From positions 1-64,000 of the forward strand of contig JAQBOZ010000019.1 in the NCBI GenBank assembly GCA_028287785.1: DNA of 64,000 nucleotides. The letters are read 5' to 3'. The position numbers and the translations under genes were made by a program. The stretch comes from Chlorobiota bacterium (GTDB lineage Bacteria; Bacteroidota; Ignavibacteria; OLB7). The first letter of the stretch is position 1. Every line of letters starts with the position of its first letter. Below, one piece after another: positions 1-8,650 of this stretch. The notes beneath the pieces are model-generated. The model saw only the letters and a list, made by a program, of their open reading frames with translations. It was not told the DNA's origin and made no database searches.

Positions 1-1020
1 TCTTCGAATCGGTAATCGCGTTATCAGCGACGGTCGGGTTCGGATAGGAACCACTAAGATCACCGCCGGCAGTGCCGCTCGGCGGAAGGCTCGTCGGCGT
101 GCCGGTCAGCTTCGAGTAGCTGATGCCGTTCGCAACCTTTGCGTCCGTTACCGAACCATCGGCGATCTTCGAATCGGTAATCGCATTGTCAGCGACCGTC
201 GGGTTCGGATAGGAACCACTCAGGTCACCACCGGCAGTGCCGCTCGGTGGAAGGCTCGTCGGTGCACCGGTGAGCTTCGAGTAGCTGATGCCGTTCGCAA
301 TCTTCGAATCGGTAATCGCGTTATCAGCGACCGTCGGGTTCGGATAATTGCCGGTCAGATCACCACCGGCAGTGCCGCTCGGCGGAAGGCTCGTCGGCGT
401 GCCGGTCAGCTTCGAGTAGCTGATGCCGTTGGCAATCTTCGAATCGGTGATGGCGCCATCGACAACCTTGGAGGTCGAGACAGCACCGTCGGCGATCTTT
501 GCCGTCGAGATCGCGTTATTGGCAACCGTCGGGTTTGGATAGTTGCCGGCCAGATCACCGCCGGCAGTGCCGCTCGGCGGAAGGCTTGTCGGTGCGCCAC
601 TCAGCTTGCTGTAGCTGATGCCGTTGGCAACCTTTGCGTCGGTTACCGATCCGTCGGCGATCTTCGTCGTCGAGATCGCGCCATTGGCAACCGTCGGGTT
701 CGGATAGTTGCCGGTCAGGTCGCCGCCGGCGGCGCCGGAGGTCGGGATCGAGATATTCGGATCGAGCTTCGACTGGGTGATTGCCCCGTCGGCGATCTTC
801 GATGTCGTGATAGCGTTGGAGGCAACCGTCGGGTTCGGATAGGAACCACTGAGATCACCACCAGCCGTGCCGCTTGGCGGAAGCGATGCAGGCGCTCCAA
901 CCAGCTTTCCGTAGCTGATGCCGTTGGCGATCTTGTTGTTGGTGATAACGCCGTCGGCGATCGTCGGGTTCGGATAGTTGCCGGTCAGGTCGCCGCCGGC
1001 CGCGCCGCTTGGCGGAAGTG
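1..1020 (-). repeat. In-frame coding repeats (NYPNP units)
   Basis: Seven imperfect copies of a coding repeat lie inside the partial gene at 1-1831. On the plus strand each is marked by cgggttcggata or a close variant, near 48, 202, 340, 528, 690, 828 and 963. Spacing varies between roughly 135 and 190 bases because the short Ile/Asp/Lys segments (NAITDSKIADG and variants) differ in number. Copies are nearly identical at DNA level, which suggests recent expansion or gene conversion. Confidence 0.9.
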
Positions 1021-1831
1021 CCGCGGGAACGCCGGTCAGCTTCGAGTAGCTTACGCTTGCAATTTTGATATCGGTCACCGCCCCATCGGCGATCTTGTTG
1101 CTGGTGATGCCCTGCTCGGCCACGCCGATCTGCGGGTTTGCCGATGTCGGGTTCAGCACCACGATCGACTCATCGAGGTTGTTGATTCCCTTGATGCCGC
1201 CGCCGCCACCGTTGGCGGAGGAGATCATCAGCGTGTTGCCGGTCTTCGTGACCGTGGTTCCGCCGGTGCCCTGAATCTGAACGTCGCCGGTGGCGCCGTT
1301 GAGACTGGAAACGCCATTGCCGGCGATCGTCATCGTGCCACCCGCGTTCGTCACCGTTACCGTTCCGGAGCCGATCACGTTAAGGGCGCCGATCTGGCCG
1401 TTGATTCCGGTCACGACTTTCGCGTTCGACGAAAGCGAATCGGCAACGGCGGCGGATGCGGAGCGGACAGCGTACGGAGCCGACGCAAACGCGGTGCGCG
1501 GCGTAAGCTCGGGATTGCTCTCAACGCTCACGCCGAGAAAATAAGGATGATCGAATGTGAGGCTCGATGGGATCGGCGTAACCGCGCCGACCGTGACATT
1601 GAACACCCCACGGGCGAAACGGACGGTCTGCGTTTCGGAGAACAGGATATTGCCTCCGACCGCGGCGTCATACAGCTTCACCACAACGGTGCGATTACCG
1701 TCGATGACGGGTTTGCCATTCAGATCGGTAAGCACGCCCTGGTAATTGATCACTCTGGGAACTTGTGCTTTCGCCTCGTTCGTCGCAACAAGCGCGAGAA
1801 GGGCAAGCGCTGGTAAAATGGACCTCTTCAT
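1..1831 (-). CDS. Secreted repeat protein with tandem NYPNP repeats (C-terminus outside window)
   Basis: The reading frame runs on the minus strand from ATG at 1831 and is still open at base 1, so the C-terminus is missing. Residues 1-23 are a signal peptide (MKRSILPALALLALVATNEA, then KAQ). Next comes an N-terminal module starting VPRVINYQGVLTDLNGKPV and including LTPRTAFASAPYAVRSA, a module I recognise from many secreted bacterial proteins. A Gly/Thr/Asn-rich linker follows. From about position 1020 downward there are seven copies of a unit of the type ISYSKLTGTPTSLPPSG - TAGGDLTGNYPNPTVA - ITDSKIADG. Such repeats resemble fibre-like or trimeric shaft repeats. Cell-surface or extracellular location is likely; the function is unknown. 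No clear Shine-Dalgarno precedes the start, as is common in Bacteroidota-type genomes. A T9SS or S74-type C-terminus may lie beyond the edge. Confidence 0.85.
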   Translation of the reverse strand, partial: MKRSILPALALLALVATNEAKAQVPRVINYQGVLTDLNGKPVIDGNRTVVVKLYDAAVGGNILFSETQTVRFARGVFNVTVGAVTPIPSSLTFDHPYFLGVSVESNPELTPRTAFASAPYAVRSASAAVADSLSSNAKVVTGINGQIGALNVIGSGTVTVTNAGGTMTIAGNGVSSLNGATGDVQIQGTGGTTVTKTGNTLMISSANGGGGGIKGINNLDESIVVLNPTSANPQIGVAEQGITSNKIADGAVTDIKIASVSYSKLTGVPAALPPSGAAGGDLTGNYPNPTIADGVITNNKIANGISYGKLVGAPASLPPSGTAGGDLSGSYPNPTVASNAITTSKIADGAITQSKLDPNISIPTSGAAGGDLTGNYPNPTVANGAISTTKIADGSVTDAKVANGISYSKLSGAPTSLPPSGTAGGDLAGNYPNPTVANNAISTAKIADGAVSTSKVVDGAITDSKIANGISYSKLTGTPTSLPPSGTAGGDLTGNYPNPTVADNAITDSKIANGISYSKLTGAPTSLPPSGTAGGDLSGSYPNPTVADNAITDSKIADGSVTDAKVANGISYSKLTGTPTSLPPSGTAGGDLSGSYPNPTVADNAITDSK

Positions 1832-1930
1832 ATGCAGTTTTGGGTTGTTAAGTTGAAAGCAGCCGGAATGCGAATTGTCGATCACCGATCTCTGGACGAT
1901 GTTCGGGGACCATTCCGCAAGCCCGCACAA

Positions 1931-2476
1931 TTATTTCACGACCATCATTCGGATGGTCCGCACGATGCCGCCCGACATAAGCCTGGCGAGATACTGCCCT
2001 GATTCAAGATCCTTCGCACTGACCGTCACGACGATCGTCCCCGCCTCTCTTTCCCCGTCGATAAGGGTGCGCGCCTCATTTCCCACGGCATCATAGAGCT
2101 TCAGGGAAACATGCCCGCTCGCCGGGATATGGATTCGTAATTCCGTCGTCGAATGGAATGGGTTCGGGACGTTCTGATTGAGGACGACCTCGCTGCCGGC
2201 TCCGTTATCCGCGTATTCCTCGTGAACTCCGGCGATCTCCTCGTTGGAGAGCGTATACCAGAATCCCTGCCAGAGAATACCGATGTCGTCGCCGACCGGG
2301 CCAATCACCGGCTGTCCGGCTGTCCCCAGCATCAGATAGGTGCCGTCGGTGGCGGGAGCTCCGCCGCTTCCGAGCACTTCGGACTGGAGACTCACCTGCG
2401 CCCGGCCCACTGTCGGGAGGCAGAGCATCACGACGAACGCGCATGCGATCGGCACGATCCTCCAAAGGTGTTTCAT
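1931..2476 (-). CDS. Small T9SS-sorted secreted protein
   Basis: A 181-residue protein. Residues 1-26 are a signal peptide ending in VGRAQ. A short mature region (about 27-95) includes LMLGTAGQPVIGPVGDD and GILWQGFWYTL, a pattern seen in small extracellular proteins of Bacteroidota and Ignavibacteria. Residues 97-181 form a T9SS type A sorting domain: LNQNVPNPFHSTTELRIHIP, then LKLYDAVGNEARTL, SGQYLARLMSGG and a terminal Lys. It should be exported by Sec and then by the type IX system. The mature part is very small, so the specific function is not evident. It is transcribed away from the 1.35 kb non-coding stretch to its right and toward the repeat protein at 1-1831. Confidence 0.88.
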   Translation of the reverse strand: MKHLWRIVPIACAFVVMLCLPTVGRAQVSLQSEVLGSGGAPATDGTYLMLGTAGQPVIGPVGDDIGILWQGFWYTLSNEEIAGVHEEYADNGAGSEVVLNQNVPNPFHSTTELRIHIPASGHVSLKLYDAVGNEARTLIDGEREAGTIVVTVSAKDLESGQYLARLMSGGIVRTIRMMVVK

Positions 2477-3826
2477 ATATCGCCTCGTTGAAATTGACCG
2501 ATTGATTTCGGAACGGCGTACGTCATCCCCGCCCGCATTCGAGCATGGCTCAACACGGGAAATTCGGATCAGGGAAAAACAATCCCTTTCTCATTCAGGC
2601 AAGGTCAATTGCCCGGAGAATATTTTCCGACATCAATCAGTATGAATGAAGAAGCTTGAAACGGTAATGAATGGACCTCATTGACCGTTGTTCGAGACCA
2701 GTCACCAGCCCTGAATAATTATTCGAGGCCGGGATACCGGACGAAATACATCGTCGCGGCTTGTTCAGGAATTTATCTGACGAATTAATATTCGCCGGGA
2801 AATTCCAGCGTTACAACCGATATACCCTGCCATAATCGCGCCACACATAACCATCCGGATTATTTATTACCTCGTTTATCGCGATCAGGAAATCGATCGG
2901 GATAAGAAGCAGGTCAGGTGATCCATCTCCGTTGAGATATTTTCGGCGAGATCGGTTGGACACTCGATATCGCTGAAATCTCCGGAGATCAATCGCCCGG
3001 CACTCCAGCCGGCATGGATGGAATATTCGTACGCGGGATACATCAAAGAACGTGGTCGAGAACCGGTCTGCCCGATAATTCACTGAAGATATTCGAAGGG
3101 ATATCTCCCGATATCGAGCGGTTCTGCGACGGACAGCGTTGCGTCGAGCCTGGGCTCCGCAGATCTGGGTTGTCAAGCGTAGGACGTAGAGTTGCCGTAG
3201 ACCTCTGAAATCGATTCAAATGATCCAGGTACTGATGCCGCTAACGGAGATTGGGATAATTGCTGGTTTGACGGGAATCTGCGATCGCGTATATCCTGGA
3301 CGATCTACGCTTTAAAATCGATCGGAGATGCTCTACCACCGTCATCCGCACACATATCCTGGACGATAACGTGCTCGATGTTTTTCGACGATTCCCTGAC
3401 ACCCGCATATCCGCCAGCGAAGGGTTTCGGCAAAAGTCCTGGTTGAGATCCCTCCCCACGCGGGGAGTTGAGTATTGTCACGCACCGGAATTCTCTGGGA
3501 ATTCATAAGCATCTGGATGCCTGTTTCGATACGGCCATATCAATGGGCACCACGAACATACGAAAGGCGGGCACCGCGTGTCAAGTGGAGAGCATGAGAT
3601 TTTTTATTTACCCGGCGGATAAATATGAATATGAGATGAGGATGAGCAGTGATGCGAGAATTTCGCGAGGATTGTGGGTCGGGCCTGATATGTGGTGATC
3701 TGGTAACAGTCTTTGTCGATTGTGGAATATCGCGGTGATGGGGCGTCAATGGTATCGATCAAACGTTTTCGCGCTGCCTGACGCGCATTGCGGGCGTGCC
3801 CAGGCAATCTTATCCCGAATCGTGAT
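2477..3826. other. Long non-coding, apparently decayed region
   Basis: About 1.35 kb without a convincing gene. Base composition is visibly more AT-rich than the neighbours (runs such as aataattattcga and ttatttattacctcg). Short frames exist in all six directions but none has the local codon bias or a recognisable product. A 14-base direct repeat, atatcctggacgat, occurs at 3291-3304 and 3354-3367. A fragment near 2811-2960 resembles a decayed dockerin-like segment. I see no tRNA cloverleaf, transposase remnant or CRISPR here. Confidence 0.6.
2811..2960 (-). pseudogene. Possible remnant of a dockerin-like C-terminal segment
   Basis: On the minus strand a short frame ending at 2811 reads YLNGDGSPDLLLIPIDFLIA, then INEVINN. 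This resembles the calcium-binding dockerin pattern (NGDG, then P-x-D, then a hydrophobic L-I-x-I-N run) with a small insertion between the two halves. The frame upstream is rich in Arg and has no signal peptide or coherent domain, so if the match is real it is a fossil of a larger secreted protein. The resemblance is short and could be chance. Confidence 0.25.
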
Positions 3827-4342
3827 CTAGTTGCTGTAGGAGGCGCTTACAACAAGGGTTCCCGAGTAGGTGCCGGCATCCTGCACCGGGGCGGACTTCA
3901 CCGCGCCATCCACCCAGAGATAGAGCTGTCCAAGCCCGTCATCGGCCCGGCCATTGCCGCCATCGTTGTCGCTCAGGCTCAGCATCGTGGAGCCATCGGT
4001 CATCTCCGGCAGCGATGCTCCGCTCACCGATCCGCTTTTCGATGCAAGCAGCCCCTTTCCGCCGATCGCCACGCTGAGGCTTTTTCCCTCGACCGAGGTG
4101 AGCGTCACCGAGCCGGGGATGGAAACCACGATATCGTCCGACTCGCCGCCGCTCAGCGTCAGAGCCGCGCGGGAGCCGCTCCCCTTTCCTTCCGTGCCGC
4201 CGAAGCTCATGCGGTCGGTCACCATCGCCGATGCCGGCGTGACCACGGTGGCAAGGCAGCCGACTCTGGCAGTCTGAGCCGGAAGCGTTGCAACCGTGGC
4301 AAGAAGGGCGATCAGCGAGAGGAGGAGGATTCGAGCGTTCAT
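3827..4342 (-). CDS. DUF4402-like secreted protein
   Basis: I place the start at ATG 4342, which gives a clean signal peptide (MNARILLLSLIALLATVATL, PAQ) and a 171-residue protein; a longer frame reading upstream would put this peptide internally and is unlikely. The mature part is Gly/Ser/Asp-rich and beta-strand-like. It ends in YSGTLVVSASYSN, the typical terminal strand of DUF4402 proteins ('Y-x-G-x-hhV-x-Y-x-N'). DUF4402 proteins are small exported beta-sandwich proteins of unclear role, sometimes suggested to be pilin-like or surface-associated. The gene is monocistronic, with a decayed region downstream and a divergent glycosyltransferase 473 bases upstream. Confidence 0.82.
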   Translation of the reverse strand: MNARILLLSLIALLATVATLPAQTARVGCLATVVTPASAMVTDRMSFGGTEGKGSGSRAALTLSGGESDDIVVSIPGSVTLTSVEGKSLSVAIGGKGLLASKSGSVSGASLPEMTDGSTMLSLSDNDGGNGRADDGLGQLYLWVDGAVKSAPVQDAGTYSGTLVVSASYSN

Positions 4343-4815
4343 TGGAGTTGCCGTAGAGAGAAGCGTTGTTCCTGCTGGTCCGGGCGTCGAGGGAGGCCTT
4401 TGTAAACCGTTGTTGAAACAGACTTCTTCCAAGGAGATGCCAGCGCGGTTCACCGTCATCGTTGGCGGAAGGGTTGCAGCCACATCGTGCCATAAAAACA
4501 TCGATTTTAGATCATTTTCAAGGGTTTTAAAACCTCGCAACGATGCCGTGACCGCTGATGGAATGGCTGGTGAGCCGGCCCCGAATCGGTCGCCCGCTGT
4601 ACGATTTTCGGATGTTTGATTGGTTCCCGGACGGCCTGACGAGCGCGATTGGCGCCCATCTCCCGTTGTGTGGTTCCGGGATCGCGCAATTGCCATATCT
4701 TGGCCGGCACCCGATGAGCCGGCCGGACATCGCATATCCAGCGATGAATGGATTGCTCCGGCCGGGCTGACGGAAACCGGGTGATTCGGAATCGATCAAT
4801 CAGATCAGAGGGACC
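4343..4815. other. Divergent intergenic region
   Basis: 473 bases between the minus-strand DUF4402 gene and the plus-strand glycosyltransferase, so it should contain two divergent promoters. There is an inverted repeat, ggccggc - acccgatga - gccggcc, near 4700-4725. Short frames across it look like composition-driven noise. I see no RNA gene. Confidence 0.5.
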
Positions 4816-5976
4816 ATGTTCAAGAAAGTGCTTGTATTGTCGGCATCGGCAGGGGCGGGACATGTGCGGGCCGCCGAGGCTGTGGAACACGCGTTCAGGG
4901 AAATGGGAGCCGCGGAGGAGGTGATTCATATCGACGCGTTGCAGTATACCAACAGGATGTTCCGCGACCTCTACGCAAAGGCGTATCTGGACATCATGAA
5001 GACCGCGCCGGATGTCCTTGGCTGGCTGTACGACCAGCTCGACAAACCGTGGAAGAACGAGCGGCGACGGCTGGCGTTCGACAAGCTGAACACGCGGCGC
5101 CTGATCAAGATGCTCCGCAAGTACCAGCCGGAGGTGGTGGTCTGCACCCATTTTCTCCCGGCCGAGATCATCTCATGGCTCCGCGCCAAGGAAAGACTGA
5201 CCTGCCGGCAGGTCATCGTCGTCACCGATTTCGATGTTCACGCCATGTGGCTCTGCCATAACTACGAGCATTACTTCGTGGCGCTGGATGAGACCCGCGA
5301 GCATCTGAAGGAGCTGGGCATCCCGGCCGCGAAGCTCACGGTCTCCGGCATCCCGATCGATCCCTGTTTCTCCCAGCCGAAGGACCGGCGGATGATGCGC
5401 CTGAAGCATGGCATGGACCCGGAGCTTCCCGCGATCCTGGTCTCGGCCGGCGGTTATGGCGTCGGCCCCATCAACTACATGCTCCAGTCGCTCTCGAAGA
5501 TGGAGCATCCGGCGCAGATCATGGTGATGTGCGGGAAGAACGAGAAGCTGCTGGAGAAGATCACGGAGATGAAGAAGGAGATCGAGGCGACGAGCAGGAT
5601 CATCGTCAACCCGGTCGGCTATACGCGGGAGATGGATGAGTACATGGCCGCATCGGACATCGTGGTTGGAAAGCCGGGAGGGCTGACCACATCCGAGGCG
5701 CTTGCGATGGGGCTGGTCTTCGTGGTGGTCAACCCGATCCCCGGACAGGAGGAGCGGAACTCCGATCACCTGCTGGAAGAAGGGGCGGCTCTGCGCTGCA
5801 ACAACCTTCCGGTCCTCTCCTACAAGATCGACAGGCTTCTGGGCGACCCGGCGCATTTCGAGCAGATGCGCCAGAATGCGCTGCGGCTGGCAAGGCCGCG
5901 GGCCGCGTTTACGATTGTCGAGGAACTGCTGGCGATGAAGGAAGCCGGTGGCGAGCGATGGGGGATGTGCGATTGA
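4816..5976 (+). CDS. Processive diacylglycerol / MGDG-type glycosyltransferase (GT28)
   Basis: A 386-residue glycosyltransferase of the UgtP/MGD1 kind, which moves glucose or galactose from a UDP-sugar onto diacylglycerol to make membrane glycolipids. The N-terminal domain opens KKVLVLSASAGAGHVRAAEA (residues 3-22), the glycine-rich acceptor loop diagnostic of the family. The C-terminal UDP-sugar site is GKPGGLTTSEALAMG (about 285-299), followed by PIPGQEERN. Length fits the family (about 380-400). It acts at the cytoplasmic face of the inner membrane. MurG is a distant relative, but the SASAGAGH loop favours the lipid enzyme; whether it adds glucose or galactose cannot be read here. It converges on the PhyH gene, with a palindrome between them. 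Confidence 0.88.
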   Translation: MFKKVLVLSASAGAGHVRAAEAVEHAFREMGAAEEVIHIDALQYTNRMFRDLYAKAYLDIMKTAPDVLGWLYDQLDKPWKNERRRLAFDKLNTRRLIKMLRKYQPEVVVCTHFLPAEIISWLRAKERLTCRQVIVVTDFDVHAMWLCHNYEHYFVALDETREHLKELGIPAAKLTVSGIPIDPCFSQPKDRRMMRLKHGMDPELPAILVSAGGYGVGPINYMLQSLSKMEHPAQIMVMCGKNEKLLEKITEMKKEIEATSRIIVNPVGYTREMDEYMAASDIVVGKPGGLTTSEALAMGLVFVVVNPIPGQEERNSDHLLEEGAALRCNNLPVLSYKIDRLLGDPAHFEQMRQNALRLARPRAAFTIVEELLAMKEAGGERWGMCD

Positions 5977-6008
5977 ATATGACGGCACGGTCACGGTCGG
6001 CTGTAATT

Positions 6009-6037
6009 GTCGGGGTCGGTTTTAAACCGACCCCGAC
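6009..6037. repeat. Intergenic palindrome, family member 1
   Basis: A perfect 29-base inverted repeat: arm GTCGGGGTCGGTTT, one central T, then its exact complement. It lies between two convergent genes and could act as a bidirectional terminator or a REP-like element. It shares the GTCGGGG flank and GTTT/AAAC core with elements at 26744, 33533 and 52587, with compensatory changes in between. Confidence 0.8.
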
Positions 6038-6042
6038 GCGAA

Positions 6043-7137
6043 TCACCGTTTCCCCGGCTTCAGCATTCTGTATGCTGTCTCCGCCAGCCGCTTGAAAAAC
6101 GATTGCTCCCGGCTCACCGGAATCAGCGTATCCCCCAGCGGGCTTATCGTATGAAGGCCGGAGGCCTTGAGAGGAAGTGACTTGCCGTTGAAGATGTTCG
6201 GCACGCGGGCGCCCGAACGGATATCCGCGATATCGCGAAGATAGAACCGCCCGATATAGCTGTCGGAAAGCAGAGGCGTGTAATACATGCAGTCGTTGAA
6301 GTAGAAATGCGTCACCTGGCTGAACCGCGTTCTGCGGGGATCGAGAATCGGGTTCCCGCCGTGGAACAGATTGGCGGACCAGATCAACGCCTCCCCCTTT
6401 TTCAGGTGCACCTCCCTCCGCTCGATTCCCTGCTGGTTGTTGATATAATACTCGATGAACTCCTCGTAGCGACCGTAGTGATCGGCGCCGTGCGATTCCT
6501 CCCCCGGCGCCAGCACGCCGGATTTACCGATATCATACATCTCGAACGTCGGCAGGCGGTGGCTTCCGCTGTAGTAATGGAGCGGGCCGTTCGCCTCGTC
6601 CACATCCTCCAGAGCCACCCAGACGCCGCACATGAAGCCGGGGGGAAAGCTGCTGAAATGGATTGTGTCGCTGTGGGTTTTCTGCTGCGTGCCGACGGGA
6701 AAATTCAGCGTCTGAAACGGGATCGGCTCGCGCTGGTACAGGGCGCGGAGGATTGCGGTCACCTTCTGCGATATGGCAATTTCGCGGACCGCCGGTATCG
6801 ATTTCCATCCGTCGGTGATGCGGTTCCGCACCAGCTCCCCGCGCTTGTCAAAACAGAGATCGTGCACGGCGCTCATCGCGCTGTCGATCGTCGCCTCCGA
6901 TATTTCAGGATCGATGATGGCGTAGCCACATTCCGCGTAATGGCGCACAATCTCGCGCATCGGCGCATCGAGGCCGGCGGCGGACATCACGGCCTCGGTC
7001 AGTGGTAGTTCCGTCCAGGGAATATTCGGCACGAGAGTCGGCTCCAGATTGTCCGGCAGCGTATCGCTCTCATACTCTGCGCGCACGATTGATTTGATGG
7101 GATGATCAGGCCCGTTCCGGGAATCCCGCGATGGCAT
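6043..7137 (-). CDS. Phytanoyl-CoA dioxygenase (PhyH) family protein
   Basis: A 364-residue Fe(II)/2-oxoglutarate-dependent oxygenase of the PhyH family. The facial triad is visible: His155 and Asp157 in THSDTIHF, and distal His259 in NLFHGGNP. Arg270 in PRRTRFSQ is the expected 2-oxoglutarate carboxylate ligand. A GPLHYYSGSHRLP motif around 184-196 is typical for the fold. The substrate is unknown; members hydroxylate lipids, halogenate or modify secondary metabolites and osmolytes. It stands alone between a convergent lipid glycosyltransferase and the amidohydrolase operon, so context says little. There is no signal peptide, so it is cytoplasmic. Confidence 0.85.
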   Translation of the reverse strand: MPSRDSRNGPDHPIKSIVRAEYESDTLPDNLEPTLVPNIPWTELPLTEAVMSAAGLDAPMREIVRHYAECGYAIIDPEISEATIDSAMSAVHDLCFDKRGELVRNRITDGWKSIPAVREIAISQKVTAILRALYQREPIPFQTLNFPVGTQQKTHSDTIHFSSFPPGFMCGVWVALEDVDEANGPLHYYSGSHRLPTFEMYDIGKSGVLAPGEESHGADHYGRYEEFIEYYINNQQGIERREVHLKKGEALIWSANLFHGGNPILDPRRTRFSQVTHFYFNDCMYYTPLLSDSYIGRFYLRDIADIRSGARVPNIFNGKSLPLKASGLHTISPLGDTLIPVSREQSFFKRLAETAYRMLKPGKR

Positions 7138-7290
7138 TCCCGAATCGGACTTGAGGCCAAGCTACGCAATGCCGGAGAGAAATTGAGCTACCTGAACCGT
7201 ATCGAAATCTTTCGATCACGCGCGCCAACGGATAATCAGAGTCGTGGAACCGTCACGGTTGATATCGGCTTGCCACTCCCCATCGTGTAA

Positions 7291-8649
7291 TCACTTCGTG
7301 ACGCCGGGAACCCGCTTGAGGAACTCCTTGTACAGCTCCACATGCCGGCTCTCCAGTGGAACCATGTAGCCATCGATAAAGAGCTTCTGCACATGCGTCG
7401 TCGGCTCGAACGGATCGCCATCGGCCGCGAAGAGCGTGGCCTGCTTCCCCACCTCCAGCGAACCAAGCAGGCTGTCGATGCCGAAGATCCTGGCCGTATT
7501 GATCGTCACGGCGCGGAGCGCCTCATCCTTCCCCATGCCGTATGCCACCGCAAAGCCGGCCTGGTACGGCAGGTTGCGAACGTTCGCCGCCTCCGCGGTC
7601 CTCAACGCGACCTTGACGCCGGCGGCCTGGAGAAGACCGGGGTTCGCGTATGCCTTGTCGTAACGATCGGAGGCGCGACCCGGAATCGTAAGGACGGGGC
7701 CGACGATGCAGGGGATTCCCGCCGCCGCGATCCTATCGGCAAGGCGCCATCCCTCGGACACGCCCGTGAAGATCGCCTTCACCCTGTGCTCCTTCACCCA
7801 GGCCAGCGCCGAGTCGATGTCCCTGGCGGCATTCACCTCGATCAGCAGCGGCACCGTGCCGCGCACCACCGGCGCCAGCGCGATCAGCTCGGGAAGATAC
7901 TCGGGAGGGGGCTTCCCCGCCCCGTCGGCGCTGTAGGCGGAGTCGATCCGGCTGTAGAGTACCGCGCTCTCCCAGACATCCTTCAATCGCTTCTTTCCCT
8001 TCGCCACGCTCTTCTCGATATCCTCGTCGGAACGGTCGTCATACTCGCCATCGCGGCCGGAGCTGGGGAAGTTCATCACCACGCCCCTGAAGCTCCCCAC
8101 CTGCATCTGCGCGGGGGTATAGCCAAGCAGATTGATCACCGCCGCCGTCCCCGGAAAAAGCCCCCCTCCCGGAAACGTCAGCGCCGTGGTAACGCCGTTG
8201 ACGCGGGTCACCGGGATCTCCACGGAGTTCGGGTTGACGGCGGTCAGCGCCTGAACCTGCGGCGTAACCTCGCCAAGCTCATCGTCATCGCGAGCCTCCG
8301 GCTGCGAGCCGATCTCCACCAGGCCGAGCTGCGTTCCGGCATCGATCATCCCCGGATAGAGCGTCAGCCCCGCGCAGTCGATCACCTCGGCATCGCCGGG
8401 GATCGCCACATCGGCGCCAAGCGCGGCAATCCGTCCATCACGGATGATCAGCGTCCCGCGATCGATCGTCCCATGCGTGACGGTCTCGATCCGGGCGCCC
8501 TTCAGCGCAAAGGTCCCCTTGTGAACCTGGGCCGGAAGGCTCCCGGCGGAGAGAAGCGCGAGCAGGAGCAGAGAGAGAAAACGAGCTGGCATGATTGCGC
8601 CGATGGAATGGATATGATTGCGGCTGGCCGCGCGATACTGTTTCATCAT
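7291..8649 (-). CDS. Secreted amidohydrolase-like protein with degenerate metal site
   Basis: Start set at ATG 8649, preceded by AGGGGG at good distance and one base from the stop of the upstream amidohydrolase, so the two are translationally coupled. A later ATG (8592) would give the compact signal peptide MPARFLSLLLLALLSAGSLP-AQ; both remain possible. The protein (452 residues) has the amidohydrolase layout: a small beta-domain with GTLIIRDGRIAALGADV, then TLYPGMIDAGTQLGL, then a TIM-barrel-like body, and a C-terminal SLLGSLEVGKQATLF segment. The HxH motif expected after 'PGxID' is replaced by AGTQ, and the later metal-binding His and Asp motifs are not apparent. It is probably a non-catalytic partner of the neighbouring enzyme, located in the periplasm. 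Confidence 0.8.
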   Translation of the reverse strand: MMKQYRAASRNHIHSIGAIMPARFLSLLLLALLSAGSLPAQVHKGTFALKGARIETVTHGTIDRGTLIIRDGRIAALGADVAIPGDAEVIDCAGLTLYPGMIDAGTQLGLVEIGSQPEARDDDELGEVTPQVQALTAVNPNSVEIPVTRVNGVTTALTFPGGGLFPGTAAVINLLGYTPAQMQVGSFRGVVMNFPSSGRDGEYDDRSDEDIEKSVAKGKKRLKDVWESAVLYSRIDSAYSADGAGKPPPEYLPELIALAPVVRGTVPLLIEVNAARDIDSALAWVKEHRVKAIFTGVSEGWRLADRIAAAGIPCIVGPVLTIPGRASDRYDKAYANPGLLQAAGVKVALRTAEAANVRNLPYQAGFAVAYGMGKDEALRAVTINTARIFGIDSLLGSLEVGKQATLFAADGDPFEPTTHVQKLFIDGYMVPLESRHVELYKEFLKRVPGVTK

Positions 8650-8650
8650 C

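Noticed and set aside
1-1020. CRISPR-like regular repeats
   Set aside because: The repeats are in frame, of unequal spacing and encode a protein repeat (NYPNP units); there are no unique spacers of constant size.
2640-2760. A tRNA-like stretch (ttgttcgagaccagtcaccag)
   Set aside because: No acceptor, anticodon or D-arm stems can be assembled around it.
3291-3367. Short direct repeat as insertion-element ends
   Set aside because: Only 14 bases, no inverted pairing and no transposase; it is noted as a repeat in a decayed region only.
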